DNA of 64,000 bases from Anomaloglossus baeobatrachus (lineage: Eukaryota > Chordata > Amphibia > Anura > Aromobatidae). The notes beneath the pieces are model-generated. The model was not told the DNA's origin and did not search any database. It saw only the letters and a program-made list of their open reading frames with translations. Within the stretch, counting starts at the first letter, position 1, and every line of letters begins with the position of its first letter. Location of the stretch: positions 64,039,193 through 64,103,192 of the forward strand of contig NC_134357.1 in NCBI RefSeq assembly GCF_048569485.1, written 5' to 3'. Below are positions 1 to 10,993 of the stretch, in pieces. A program made the position numbers and the translations under genes.

Positions 1-89
1 CTTCATCTTTATCAAGGAGGGCTGCTGTATGCTATTAGTGCATCAGTTTCTGTAACCTGGGCAGATAAATACTGTTGCCTTTTCGTTTG

Positions 90-345
90 CTATGGGGCAC
101 CCTGCCAGGTGCAAGTAGTAAAGACTGGCACATTGCCAGGCACAGTAGCAGAGGGGCGAGGGACACAATGCAATGTGTAGTAGCAAAGGGGTAAGGGTTA
201 CAATGCCAAGCACAGTAGCAGTGGGGCAAGGGTCATAATGCCAAGCGCAGCAGCAGGGGTGCAAGTAGCACAATGCCAGGGACAATATCAGAGGAGCAAT
301 GGGGCACAATGTCAGGCGCAGTAGCAAAGGGACACAATGACAGGA
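90..345. repeat. Degenerate minisatellite, about 30-bp units
   Basis: A loosely repeated motif of the form CACAATGCCAGGCACAGTAG followed by a G-rich spacer occurs about eight times with many substitutions. Open frames across it on the minus strand are composition artefacts rich in Cys, Leu and Pro. I see no gene. The segment right after it (about 355-457) looks like an older interspersed repeat that resumes after the MITE at 454-1034. Confidence 0.55.
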
Positions 346-453
346 GCTGTAATCAGGGCTGGACTGGCCATCTAGCAACTCTGGCAAATGCCAAATGAAG
401 GGCTGGTTCCAAGCTTTTGTGGGCCCTGGGGGAAAGATTCCCTGTGGGCCCCT

Positions 454-1034
454 TTAAGGGTACTTTCACACTTGCATTAGTCGCAATCCGCCGCTTTGGA
501 AAATAGCGCAACCCGTTAACGGCTTGCACTGTTTCCCATAGACTTATATGGACGATGGATTGCGACTAATGTTTCTGCGACTAATGTGATCGTCGGGCGG
601 CAGGAACGCAGTATATAGCATTTTTTGAGCGGCAGAATCCCTTTTTTTCACTGCGCATGCTCAACTCTTTGTTTACTAATTGAAATCAATGTTTCTCTCT
701 CTCATTGGCCGAACGATCAGCTAATTGCTCGGCGGCCGGCTTTTGAGAGCGATCAGCTGATTGCCCGGCAGCCGGCTTTTGAGACCGATCACCTGATTGC
801 CCGGCAGCCGGCTTTTATGAGTGATCAGCTGATCGCCCGGTGGCCGGCCGCCGGGTGATCAGCTGATCTTTCACAATAGCCTGCCGCCGGTAAAACAGTA
901 AAAAAAAACAAACAACGGATCGTTGTTTTGCAGCATCAGTCACATCAGTTGTGCCACTATCTGCAACGCATCCGTTCCATCAGTCACACGGATTGTGACA
1001 GATGCCGCACAACGCAAGTGTGAAAGTACCATAA
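454..1034. mobile_element. TTAA-type MITE with GGGTACTTTCACACTTGC ends
   Basis: The left end reads TTAA then GGGTACTTTCACACTTGC (458-475). The right end is the reverse complement, GCAAGTGTGAAAGTACC, ending at 1030 and followed by ATAA, a decayed TTAA. The terminal inverted repeats are about 18 bp and there is no transposase frame, so it is a non-autonomous cut-and-paste element. The TTAA flank suggests piggyBac- or Kolobok-type mobilisation, but this is inferred from the target site only. The flanking DNA on both sides carries GGGCCCCT-like sequence, as if one older repeat was split. Confidence 0.7.
715..866. repeat. 36-bp tandem repeat inside the MITE
   Basis: Four units spaced exactly 36 bp apart start at 715, 751, 787 and 823, with a partial fifth near 857. 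Each begins with the near-palindrome GATCAGCTGATT and continues with GCCCGGCAGCCGGCTTTT. The array is internal to the MITE and gives the short open frame at 625-858, which I do not consider a gene. Confidence 0.8.
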
Positions 1035-1556
1035 CAGATACCACAATTGATGATTACAATATAGAGGAAGCTAGGGGTTCAGATCAGGGGGTGTGAAACA
1101 TCAGAGTGGGCCCCTAACCAGGTAACCATGATTACTACAGTAGCGCAGCCTAATCGTGGGTATAGTGGAACCTCAGCAGATGATACTGATATTACCATTG
1201 TATGGTGACTATATAGTGGTAGATATCGGTGCTGCAGCACATACAAGAGATCACAGTGCAGTTATAGATGGTGACTTACAGCTGATGTTCTTTCGGATGG
1301 AATTGGTCCCTTTTCCCATCTTTTCCATCTGGTCCAGACCGACATGACAACTTCTGCCAGGAACAACTCATCTGCAGACAGAGATTTCAAAAAAAGACAC
1401 ATTTGCCCTCACATTTCTGACCCGTCCCATCTATTCCCAACCTGCACAAACCCCTCATTCTCCTGATACCCCAATACTGAGCCGCTGCTGCCGTATGTGC
1501 CCTTATTACTGCACCAGCTGTGTGGCACAAAAACCGTGCTCCTCTTACTGCCCCAC

Positions 1557-2850
1557 ATACCGTGTTTCCTCGAAAATAAGACACTGTCTTCTATTTTTTT
1601 TTGCTCCGAAAAAAGCACTAGGTCTTATTTTGGGAGGAGGGCTTATTTTCGGGGAGACATGGTTTGGGGTAAGTTTACCCCCCAGGAAATGAAGATCCCC
1701 CTTCCCAGTTATACAGTGTAATGGGCACTTATACAGTGTTGGGGGCACTTATACAGGATAGGAGCTAATGTGGGGGGCTGTCATATACTGTGGGGACTAC
1801 TTTGGGGGTCCTCATACAGTGTGGGACTACTGTAGAAGCCATTATACAATGTGGGGACGTTGGGACAATCAGTGTATCGGCTACTGTGATGGCCATTATA
1901 CAGTGTGTGGACTATTGTTTTTGGGGAAGCTGTGGACCCATCATACTGTCTATAGGGGAGGTGTAGTTACATCATACTGTGTATAGAGGAGCTGTACATG
2001 GGGAGACTTAGGAGACATTATTAAATGTTAAGAAGGCACTTAAGAACCATTAATGTTATAGGGGCACTCAGGGTATTGTAACCATCAAAGAAGCACATGG
2101 GACATTATTATTAATTTCTAGGAGCAAAATGTGGACACTTTTCTAGGGCAGTTGCTCAGGGCATTAATATTTTCTATTATTAATATTTTTACCTTCTAGA
2201 GGGCACAAAGGAGGCATTTTACCATGTAAGGGGCACAGTGGTGGTATTACTATGTTTCCCTGAAAATAAGACCTCCCCCGAAAGTAAGACCTAGCAGGAG
2301 TTTTCAGCATGGCCTAAATAGAAGCCCTCCCCTGAAAATAAGCCCTAGTCGCGGTTCAATAATGAAGTGTTCAAGCAGATAAAAAAGTTAAAGATACTGC
2401 AGGACACTTCATTATAGAAAGCAGACAGCCCCAAAAGAGAAAAGAAAGAAGAGAGAAGACCCCGTGATTATACTCACCAGACACCGACTGGGAGCAGTGG
2501 TGCACATCTGGACCTGCGGCTGAACGCACACTTTAGATCACACACACTCACCACATCCAGCGATATTGATTGCTTTTGGGTGGCTTAAGGACCTGTGACT
2601 CTGTGCAATGTGCAGTGGAGCTTCCAGGACCTGCGGGTGGAACGCATCATTTGACCCTGTGCACTGGGCAGTGTAGCTTCTAGGACCTGCTGGCCAGAAG
2701 TAAGTAGTATCACTGGATGTGGTGAGTGTGTGCTGGCGCAACTGTAGGAGCGATATGTGGCGTGTGTGATCTGATCTGTGAGTGTATGCAATCTGATGTG
2801 TGACTAGCCGACTCATCCGGGTATATAGTCCCCCACCGCGCTGCACACAG
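1557..2850. repeat. Interspersed repeat with GAAAATAAGAC ends, class unknown
   Basis: Near 1558-1660 and again near 2255-2350 the sequence carries the motif GTTTCCTCGAAAATAAGAC or a close variant, with CCGAAAATAAG-type motifs in both orientations. Between them is a diverged minisatellite based on TTATACAGTGTGGGG (about 1710-1985). Further right, CACTCACCACATCCAG (about 2545) and its reverse complement CTGGATGTGGTGAGTG (about 2713) form a 25-bp inverted pair. This resembles a decayed non-autonomous DNA transposon, but I cannot place its superfamily or fix its ends. Confidence 0.4.
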
Positions 2851-2908
2851 TAAAAAAAAAAATTAACGATTGTACTATGTGTTCACTTTCATAATGAGGC
2901 ATATGGAA

Positions 2909-2930
2909 TTATGTATAGATAGATAGGATG

Positions 2931-2970
<40 letters not shown>

Positions 2971-3095
2971 TACAGACAGTCAGATAGGATGGATAGATAG
3001 GATAGACAGACAGGATGGATGTACAGACAGACAGATAGGATGGACAGACAGTAAACACAGACAGATAGATAGGATGGACAGACAGTATACACAGA
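2909..3095. repeat. GATA/GACA microsatellite
   Basis: An uninterrupted GATA run near 2930-2970 continues into mixed GATA, GGAT and GACA units up to about 3095. It is simple-sequence DNA. The minus-strand open frames here (Tyr, Leu, Ser, Ile-rich) are artefacts. Confidence 0.9.
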
Positions 3096-4360
3096 CAGAC
3101 AACTACATATTGCACACTATACAGGACACACATATCTTATACATAACACATACAGACAGTACATAATACATGATTCACATTATACTCACCTCCTTCTTGG
3201 CCTCCTTGAGTTCAGAGGGTCTTGAGAAGCAGCTTCTCCGGCCGCAGCAGTGCAGGCACCCCTCCCCCCTCTCTGTGTGGTGAAGATGGGAGCAGACAGG
3301 ACACAGAGGAGGGGAGGGTGCCCTGTGCTGGAGCCTGTGCACCGCAGGAGCAGCAAATGACAGTGAACTGCTGCTCCCTGCGGCGCCCCATCTGCTGTCT
3401 GCCGGAAAAGGCCCTGTGCGACTAGTGGCCATGGTACTCACCTGCCCTGCGCTCCCCCGCCATCCTCCTGTGATGCTGGCATTTCGGCAACTGACCAGCG
3501 TGTGTCAGTGTCATGCGCAGCTTCCGACACACATCTATCTGGATCAGGGGCTGCAACCAGCGAACCCTCTGCATCCCGGGCTCGGTCGCAGTGGCGACCT
3601 CTGCGACAGCGGTCGTTACGCCCCTGGGTATGTGCATATGTTGCATTTTTGCTATGTTTTTGCTACAATTTTTTGCCGTGAAAAATGCAGCATTTTACTG
3701 TCTCAGTAAAGTGAATGAGATTTTTGAAAATTCATACATGTTGCTTATATTTTCATGCATATTTGAAGCCATTTCAAAAGGTCAATTTTTTTCAATGTTT
3801 TTCACCTATTGTAGTAACTGCAACATGTGAACATATCCTAAGTATGGAAAACACAAAAATTTCAGCCTTCAGGAACTGTGTAGTGGCAGATTTTAATAAT
3901 TGTGGCATGCTTTATTCACTTTTGACTTTTCTTTTTCAGCTGCCATGTTCATTTCCCCAGACTTTGGCGACCCCACAGTCTACCATTACCTGACCAATGA
4001 ATATGTGCCTAGATGTGACTCTATACGATGATGGAGCATGCTAGGGTCAAGCGTATGGAGCATGCTAGGGTTTTTGTTTTCCAGGATGTTTCGGTGGCAT
4101 CTGAGAGATTTGCCTTCCCCACAGTTGTTGATTAATTTTATCGCAGAGTGTAAAGCCACCCATATACAGGCTTCTATTCTTCCATATGTAAGGTTCCGGA
4201 CAGATGTTAGCTTTTATTATGTCCTCCAAAAGACAGTCAGCCATATATTGAATATGCCCTGTATATAGGCACTATTGGGTAAAACACCCAAAGGACGGGT
4301 ATTTGCTTAGAGTGGAATATTCATGATATATAATGTAGAGTGTTCTGCGCTTGCGCCGAA
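3096..4360. other. No gene seen; GC-rich block and repeat-like tract
   Basis: Positions 3180-3640 are GC-rich with ACTCACCT-type motifs often found inside frog MITEs, but I find no terminal repeats. Positions 3630-3840 (TTTTTGCTA, GAAAAATGCAGC, CAACATGTGAACATATCCTA) look like one end of an interspersed repeat. From 3840 to 4360 I recognise nothing. Confidence 0.4.
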
Positions 4361-5044
4361 TAATAAGTTTTCTTTTTTTGTAAATTCTTTATTTTAACAA
4401 ACTACAACTCAGCCAACTGTGACGAAGCTCAAAAAGAAAAAGGTCATTAATCTAAAGTTGTAAAGAAAAGTGTGTGAATACATTTGTAATACATAAAACA
4501 TAAAAGATAATGCAAGTGTTGGGGCTCGGGCAATGCGTTTCGAACAATCAAATAAGTGGCCCGAAGGGCAAAAAAGGGTGAGGTGGGTCAAAAGAGAATA
4601 AGTAAGAAAAAAGGGAGACTATAGGGCACTATCATAATATGATTTTTGCATGCATTTGAAAAATGTACATATACATGTTCACACGGACTGTCCAAACTGA
4701 ATGGGTAAAAACAGTTGTTATTATGACCCATTCTGACTCCATACAGCATGTATATTGTACTGACAAATGAGTGATTTTCTCTTCTGACGAATGTTCGGTG
4801 GCATGTTTGCATGGACCGATGATCAGTAACAAGTGTTCCTATGAAAGCTCATAAGAGAGACAATTGTATAATCTTTTTGGGAATGTTCTTTCACAGAAAA
4901 AATTTTAATGTATGAACAATTTTTCTTTAAAACAAAAGATTTTTTGGTTAAATCTTAAATCTTTGGTTTAATCCTCAGTGTTTTCAAAAAGTTGTGCGTC
5001 CGCCTCCATTGCCACAGCTGGACATAGGCCTGAAGTCACAATTA
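4361..5044. other. No gene seen; possible LINE/SINE tail on minus strand
   Basis: A T-rich start followed by TTCTTTATTTTAACAA (about 4384) would read on the minus strand as AATAAAGAA plus an A-rich tail, the look of a retroposon 3' end. No coding remnant is recognisable upstream of it on that strand, so this is only a suggestion. From 4620 to 5044 there is AT-rich sequence without recognisable features. Confidence 0.25.
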
Positions 5045-5425
5045 GAAATTAGTGCACCCAAAGTTTGAGGTTTGGGTTCGAAAACCGACTACCAAAAAAA
5101 CAAAGTTCAGGTTCGAAGTTCCAGTGAGTTACGAAAGCAAACCACTCATACTCGTACGCATAGGTACGCTCAGTGCTCAGCCCTGTGCAAGCTGCCATGT
5201 TTCAAAGCCTCACACAGGGGATAAAATCAGCGTGATCAGATGTAGTGTGCACACACAAAAAAATTTGGGTGGAAAAACTGCGCCCACCCTTCCTTGCAAG
5301 TGTTCTGCTTATGGCTGCATGTGGGGGGAGACCCGAACTGCCCAATTGCTGACTTCCATTGAGGTTCAGATCAAGTCAGGGTCACAAACCGAACTTCCAA
5401 AGGTTCACTTATCTCTAGTCCCAAT
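5045..5425. repeat. Interspersed repeat with TTCGAA/GTTCGG motifs
   Basis: The segment carries repeated GGTTCGAA, AACCGAACTTCC and CACTTATCTCTAGTCCC motifs. The last resembles the terminal motif of an abundant frog repeat. The open frame across it (5052-5495) has no domain and is biased by these motifs. The class is unknown. Confidence 0.4.
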
Positions 5426-5594
5426 ATTTGGACTGTATTCACATCCATTTCGGAGGCTCAGAGCCTCCATGGCAAATTCAGCAAAAAGTGAGTGAAAAAA
5501 AATGGTGCAGCATGTGTCATTATTTCGAGCTCCATGATCAGTTTCCATTATGTAGAAGGTTTCAGCACTGGTAAAATAGAACATAAATATACAA

Positions 5595-6099
5595 TGTGAC
5601 GGGGTCCTTCTCCGATATCACACAATCAAGAGAGCGAGAGATGGGTGAACAATCCAAAGCATATTTATTCCATACAATCCAGAATGTCCATCAAAGAATC
5701 CAGCACACAGAGGGTAAAGATAGTCCAGAAACACGAATATAGTCCAGTAAGCGATAAATGTCCCAAGAGGTTAATCATAATCCACCAGCAGTCCTTTTCC
5801 AGGGATATCGGGATGTCTCAGTCTGTCTAGGGTGTCAGCCTCTCCTCAGAGGATCAATCTTACTTCTTCTCTCTTCTCCTGCTCAGCCAGACTGAATCAC
5901 TAATCCCCCAGGTAAGCAGAGAGTTTAGGTGGATTCCAGGCCCTCTCCCCCACACCTAGGGACAGAACCACTTCAAGGAGTTATAACCCTGCAGACAATA
6001 CAATGTACACACAAGGAATACAAATAATGGACAGTGAACCACACCTAAAATACGAACCTACACAAGATGATAGACAACCCCCCATTTTCCACCATCACA
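5595..6099 (-). mobile_element. Solo LTR with 5-bp target duplication
   Basis: A 505-bp segment begins TGTGACGGGGTCC and ends CCACCATCACA, so it has TG...CA ends. It is flanked by identical 5-bp repeats, TACAA at 5590-5594 and 6100-6104. The minus strand carries an AATAAA polyadenylation-type signal (seen as TTTATT near 5668), which suggests minus orientation. No internal retroelement region is attached, so this is the solo-LTR remnant of an LTR retrotransposon. The family is unknown. The perfect target repeats argue against great age. Confidence 0.75.
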
Positions 6100-6164
6100 T
6101 ACAATCATAAAAATGCAGATGTGAACGAAACCTAAAACAGAAGTTGTCAAACTACCTGCATCAA

Positions 6165-7505
6165 GTGCTCGTAACACAAAGAAAAATGTACAGCAGCACT
6201 CTGTAATCACCAAGGCACGTACAAACATAGAATATATAAAATTTAAACTGCATTAATGCAATATAGAATATACTTGCGCAAAAATTGGGCACACAACACT
6301 TGGCTAATTTTTTCCCCAAAGAACCTTCATCTTTTGAATTATATTCTATATAGCATTAAAGCAATTTCAATTTCAAATATTCTATGTTTGCACATGTCTT
6401 GACACTTAGAGAGTGCTGCTGTATTCTTTTGCATGTTTTGTTTATTTATAGTATCTGGCATCTGTTCACACGCTATGTTTTATTTGGAGATGCAATTTTT
6501 TGCAGTATATATTGTAGGTGTAGACAGCCTCCTATTCTGACTGTGCTCTCTGCCCATCAGCCACAGGGTTGTTTTAGTCAATACCAGATCCTATCTGCCC
6601 ATATATTTCTAGACTTTTAGTCCAAGAGAGGCATGACACTAGTATAGGGTACTATCAAAGAAAGGTCACCTTGCCATGGTTGATGGGCTCAAAAGAACTG
6701 ACCAATTTTTGCACAAATAACCTTTTTCTAAGTATATTATATAGCATTAATGCAGTTTACATTTCATGAATAATATGTTTGCACATGTCTTGGCGCTTTC
6801 AGAGTGCTGCTGTATCCCTTTGTTTGTGTTATGAGTGGTTATGTGCTTACAGAGTGCTGCTGTATCCCTTTGTATATGTTATGAGTAGTTATGTGCTTAC
6901 AGAGTAGTGCTGCTGTATCCCTTTGTGTTATGAGTGGTTATGTGCTTACAGAGTGCTGCTGTATCCCTTTGTTTGTGTTATGAGTGGTTATGTCCTTACA
7001 GAGTGCTGCTGTATCCCTTTGTATGTGTTATGAGTAGTTATGTGCTTACAGAGTGCTGCTGTTTCCCTTTGTTTGTGTTATGAGTGGTTATGTGCTTACA
7101 GAGTGCTGCTGTATCCCTTTGTTTGTGTTATGAGTGGTTATGTGCTTACAGAGTGCTGCTGTATCCCTTTGTATGTGTTATGAGTAGTTATGTGCTTACA
7201 GAGTGCTGCTATATCCCTTTGTTTGTGTTATGAGTGGTTATGTGCTTACAGAGTGCTGCTGTATCCCTTTGTTTGTGTTATGAGTGGTTATGTGCTTACA
7301 GAGTGCTGCTGTATCCCTTTATATGTGTTATGAGTAGTTATGTGCTTACAGAGTGCTGCTGTATCCCTTTGTTTGTGTTATGAGTGGTTATGTGCTTACA
7401 GAGTGCTGCTGTATCCCTTTATTTGTGTTACGTGTACTTTTAGCAGTAGGCACCTCTTCACACTGGCTATGTTTTATTTGGAGATGCAATTTTTTGGTTT
7501 CTGCT
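6165..7505. repeat. Three copies of one interspersed repeat, the first inverted
   Basis: A unit containing GCATTAATGCAGTTT, then ATGTTTGCACATGTCTTGG, then GAGTGCTGCTGTAT appears on the plus strand at about 6295-6500 and about 6700-7500, and on the minus strand at about 6165-6290. Both plus copies continue into a shared segment with CTATGTTTTATTTGGAGATG (about 6472 and about 7467). The third copy contains a large tandem expansion, listed separately. There is no coding frame. The class is unknown, possibly a retroposon 3' region. Confidence 0.6.
6801..7436. repeat. 50-bp minisatellite, about 13 units, with 3-unit higher order
   Basis: Units start with AGAGTGCTGCTGTATCCCTT and repeat every 50 bp; one unit near 6901 is of variant length. 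A diagnostic change (GAGTGGTT versus GAGTAGTT) recurs as G,A,G,G,A,G,G,A,G,G,A,G along the array. Most of it is therefore a 150-bp higher-order repeat of two G units and one A unit. The array grew from the GAGTGCTGCTGTAT segment of the surrounding repeat, which is single-copy at 6411. Confidence 0.85.
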
Positions 7506-8624
7506 TCAAGTGCTGCATAGCTTAGTCTTATGTATTACCTTATCCTTGGTTACACAGCAAGATTAGCCGGTGTGTGGCCAACATTAGTCTAGGGTGCTCT
7601 AGACTCTCTCACTTTGTGGTCAAAGAAAACCATTCTTAAGGCCTGGTTCTGTTCTGCTTGGAGCATGACTTACATCATCAGCCACATCACATTTGAAAAA
7701 ATGGAAAACGATGGCAAAAAGTAAAAGTAAAATGCTAGAAAATGTATTTGTGAGACAACAAATTTGCATAATTTTCCTATGAGGCATTTCCAATGTGACT
7801 CCCGACACAGCTGGTCTTCTTAAGGATAGCCAGAGTCTATCCCCCCCATCACTCTAAAGCTGCACCTCCTCTAGTACCAAACATTTAGGTACCAGTTGGA
7901 CCACCCAGATTTGTGCACTTATCACTCAAATTAAGCAAAGCATAAAAAAGAGCCGCTGATTCCATTCCCTTGTAAATAAACCTCTCAGAAGGTTCTCAAA
8001 ATGCAACATATGTCAGATAAAATGCAGATCCTGGAGGCGAGGATTTTTTAAGACTTCCTGTCAATAACTTCAGTCTCTGTCTATGAATAGCTGATAAAAG
8101 AGAACAATCTATTGTATTCAGCGGCAGAGCTCAGAGAAACTGCTGATCATAAAGGGGAACATTTGGCCACGGTCCAATCAACATTGCGATATTTTTTGCT
8201 ATATTTTTATTTTTTACAACCTGACCGTACCCATGGTGTTTTCAGTAACGGGAAATGGGAATCTGGAATTTTAAAATTTTCATCCTAAATTATAATCATT
8301 TAGTATTTTTTTTACAAGAAATAAAAAACCCACTTACGGCTCTTGCACCCAGCACTGTTTTATTGATCTGTACTAGTGGCATTGGCACAGTAACACTCGC
8401 CATATTGTGCCTCTATTCTCTAGTTGTAATATATGATGTAGATTGCTAAAACTTGATGTCTCAGATTTGTACAGAAAATCTACAGGTTACATTTTATATA
8501 ATCAGATATGCACAAAGGGTCCATATACGCTGACTGCAAGCTGAAGGCACCATATTATAGATTCATACTATGTGGCTTTATAAAATGTCTATTGTGCATG
8601 ATGCTATTAATATGTATTTACAAG
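7506..8624. other. No recognisable feature
   Basis: This is AT-rich sequence with only short open frames and no domain, tandem array or terminal repeat that I recognise. Confidence 0.4.
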
Positions 8625-8867
8625 CTGTAGTACTCAGCGTTGCCCGGGATAGTAACTAAGTGTTTCGCTGTCTCTCTCTGTCTCTCTCACTCTCCCTCTC
8701 TGACAGTCTCCCCCTGTTTGTCTCTCTCTCTGTCTGTCTGTCTCCCTCTGTCTGTCTCCCTCTGTCTGTTTCCCTGTCTGCCTGTCTGTCTGTCTCCCTC
8801 TCTGTCTGTCTCCCTCTGTGTTGGTCTGTCTATCTCCCTCTCTGTCTGTCTGCCTTTCTCTCTGTGT

Positions 8868-8898
<31 letters not shown>

Positions 8899-8906
8899 CA
8901 TCTGTC

Positions 8907-10197
8907 TGTGACGCCCTGGGCAAGCCAGGGGTCACAGGTCATTGCACCACCACACCCTACATCCCAGTCAGGAACAACAAAGCTAACCAGAAATCCTTGT
9001 TGCCTTCCTCCAGAGGCTGATGTTTACACCAGGGGGTGGGCCAGGGGGTTGGCTCCGCCCACCGAGGAGTTCACAGCTCTGGAGGCGGGAAGAACCAGGC
9101 AGTTGAAGTCTAGCTGAGGGCTAGAGGGCAGATTAGCCCAGGCAGGGCTCGAGTAGAGTCAGCTCAGGGGGAGCTAGAGAGAGGAGCTAAGTGGAGGAGT
9201 AAACAGGTAGTGAAGTGAAGGAAGTAAAGTGGTAAAGGAGGAAAGCAAGAGTGGTGACAGGAAAGAAAGAGGGTGGAAAGCCTGAAGAGAGTCCAGCTGT
9301 GTGCAGGACAGGGTCAGCAAGGTCAGCAACGACGGTGACTGTCCAGAGGGGTGGCTGTTCGGGAGTTCCTGGAAGGACCGCGGACGGGTAGTGACCCGGC
9401 GGTCTGGAACAGCGTGCAAAGGACAGTCAGCACCAGGGCAGGGGCCTCTCGGACCCCGGCAAGGCTAGGAGTCGCCATAATTTGCCGAATCCGTCAGTGA
9501 AGGGGACGTAGATCCCCCAACAACCAAGTCCCGATTGAAGGCAACAGTCCAACCATTAAGGAGGAACACCGCCACCGCCAAGGCACCCGTTCCTCAGGGC
9601 CAGCGTCTGCGGGCAAAGTAGAGCTCCTCCGGTCCAGCTTGAAGCCGGGGAGCGGGTTACCGGTGGGAACCCATCGCTGCCAACTTAGAAACATCAGGTG
9701 CAGGTCAGAGGGACATCACCGTTACCTACTGGGAGAGCAAGTGCAGCCGTCCGTGGGAACCGTCTTTCCAGCCGTGTGGTTTACTGTAAAACTGTGTCAA
9801 CGTCTCAGGCTGAGTGAGTACCACAGTGCCGCAAGGCACAGCGCTGCCCCCGCGTCCCTGCGCCCACCAGGCCCTGCATCTCCCATCTCATCACCGGGCC
9901 CCGGGATCACCAACCCCTACCCACGGAGGGGCAACGCAACACCTGGCTGCTCCGCATCACCATCCCCGGGATCCCCATATTGAGCAGCGGTGGTGAAATC
10001 ACCACAACCGTGGGTGGCGTCACGGACAATAAACTATCCCCGCACCCAACACCCCCCTTTCACTCACGGGCGAGCAGTGCCGCTCGAGAATCCCCGGGAT
10101 CCGGCCCACAGCTCGAGCCACCACTGAGCAGCAGCCGCCGGACCCGAGCAGAAGGGGTGAGCGTAGTGTGCTGACACCCTCCTCCCCGCCCGCGACA
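8907..10197 (+). mobile_element. Solo LTR, family of the 22-26 kb element (copy 1)
   Basis: The segment starts TGTGACGCCCTGGGCAAGCC and ends CCGCCCGCGACA. It matches the LTRs of the element at 22186-26063 through most of its length, with scattered substitutions and small indels. It sits in a TCTG-type simple repeat, so the expected 4-bp target duplication (GTCT on each side) cannot be separated from the repeat. No internal region is attached. It looks older than the paired copy. Confidence 0.8.
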
Positions 10198-10376
10198 GTC
10201 TCTGTGTGTCTGAGTCTCTGTGTGTCTCAATCTCTATCAGTCTCAGTCTCTATCAGTCTCTGTGTCTCAGTCTCTATATGTCTCAGTGTCTGTGTATGTG
10301 TCTCTGTGTGTCTCTGTTCTTGTCTGTCTCTGTGTCTCTATGTGTCTGTCTCTGTGTGTCCCAATCTCTAGGTGTC

Positions 10377-10928
10377 TAAAGGCTGATTTACACCAGACAA
10401 TCTATCGTGCGATAGATCGTCGGGGTCATGGTTTTTGTGACGCACATCCGGCGGCCTGTGTGACACCTCCTAGCGACGCAGTATCGCTCACAAATCGTGA
10501 GTCGTGTACTGCTCGCTAGGTTCCATAATATCGTTTAATTTAGTTGTTCATCGTTTCCGTGGTAGCACACGTCGCTCCATGTGACACCACGGGAATGATG
10601 AACAGCAGCTCACCTGCGTCACGCGGCCGCCGTCTTCTATGTGAAGAAAGGAGGTGGGCGGGATGTTTACGTCCCGCTCATCTCCGCCCCTCCGCTTCCA
10701 TTGGCCGGCGGCCGTGTGACGTCGCTGTGACGCCGAACGTCCCTCCCACTCCAGGAAGTGGACGTTCGCCGCCCACAGCGAGGTCGTCCGGAAGGTAAGT
10801 ATGTGTGACGGGGGTTTCCGACTTTGTGTGCCACGGGCAGCGATTTGCCCGTGACGCAAAAAGGACGGGGGCGGGTACGATCGATTGTGAAATTGCACAA
10901 TCGGTCGTACCGTCTAAAGCAGCCTTAA
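10377..10928. mobile_element. MITE with GGCTGATTTACACC-type ends
   Basis: The left end, TAAA then GGCTGATTTACACC, is mirrored at the right by the reverse complement of GGCTGCTTTAGACG followed by TTAA (10925-10928). The same CTCTGTGTGTC simple repeat resumes on both sides. The internal tract GCCACGGGCAGCGATTTGCC also occurs in the MITE at 39903-40478, so both belong to one family. There is no coding frame. Confidence 0.7.
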
Positions 10929-10993
10929 GTCTCTGTGTGTCTGTTTCTATGTATGTGTCAATGTGTGTCTCTGTTCTTGTCTTTCTCTGTGTG

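Noticed and set aside
2889-3133. Tyr/Leu/Ser-rich minus-strand frames
   Set aside because: They translate the GATA microsatellite.
5052-5495. 147-codon open frame
   Set aside because: It overlaps an interspersed repeat and has no recognisable domain or splice context.
6801-7436. CRISPR-like regular repeats
   Set aside because: The 50-bp units abut directly, so there are no spacers; a minisatellite is the right description.
8634-9020. Ser/Leu/Cys-rich and Thr/Arg-rich frames on both strands
   Set aside because: Products of the TCTG/CTCT simple repeat.
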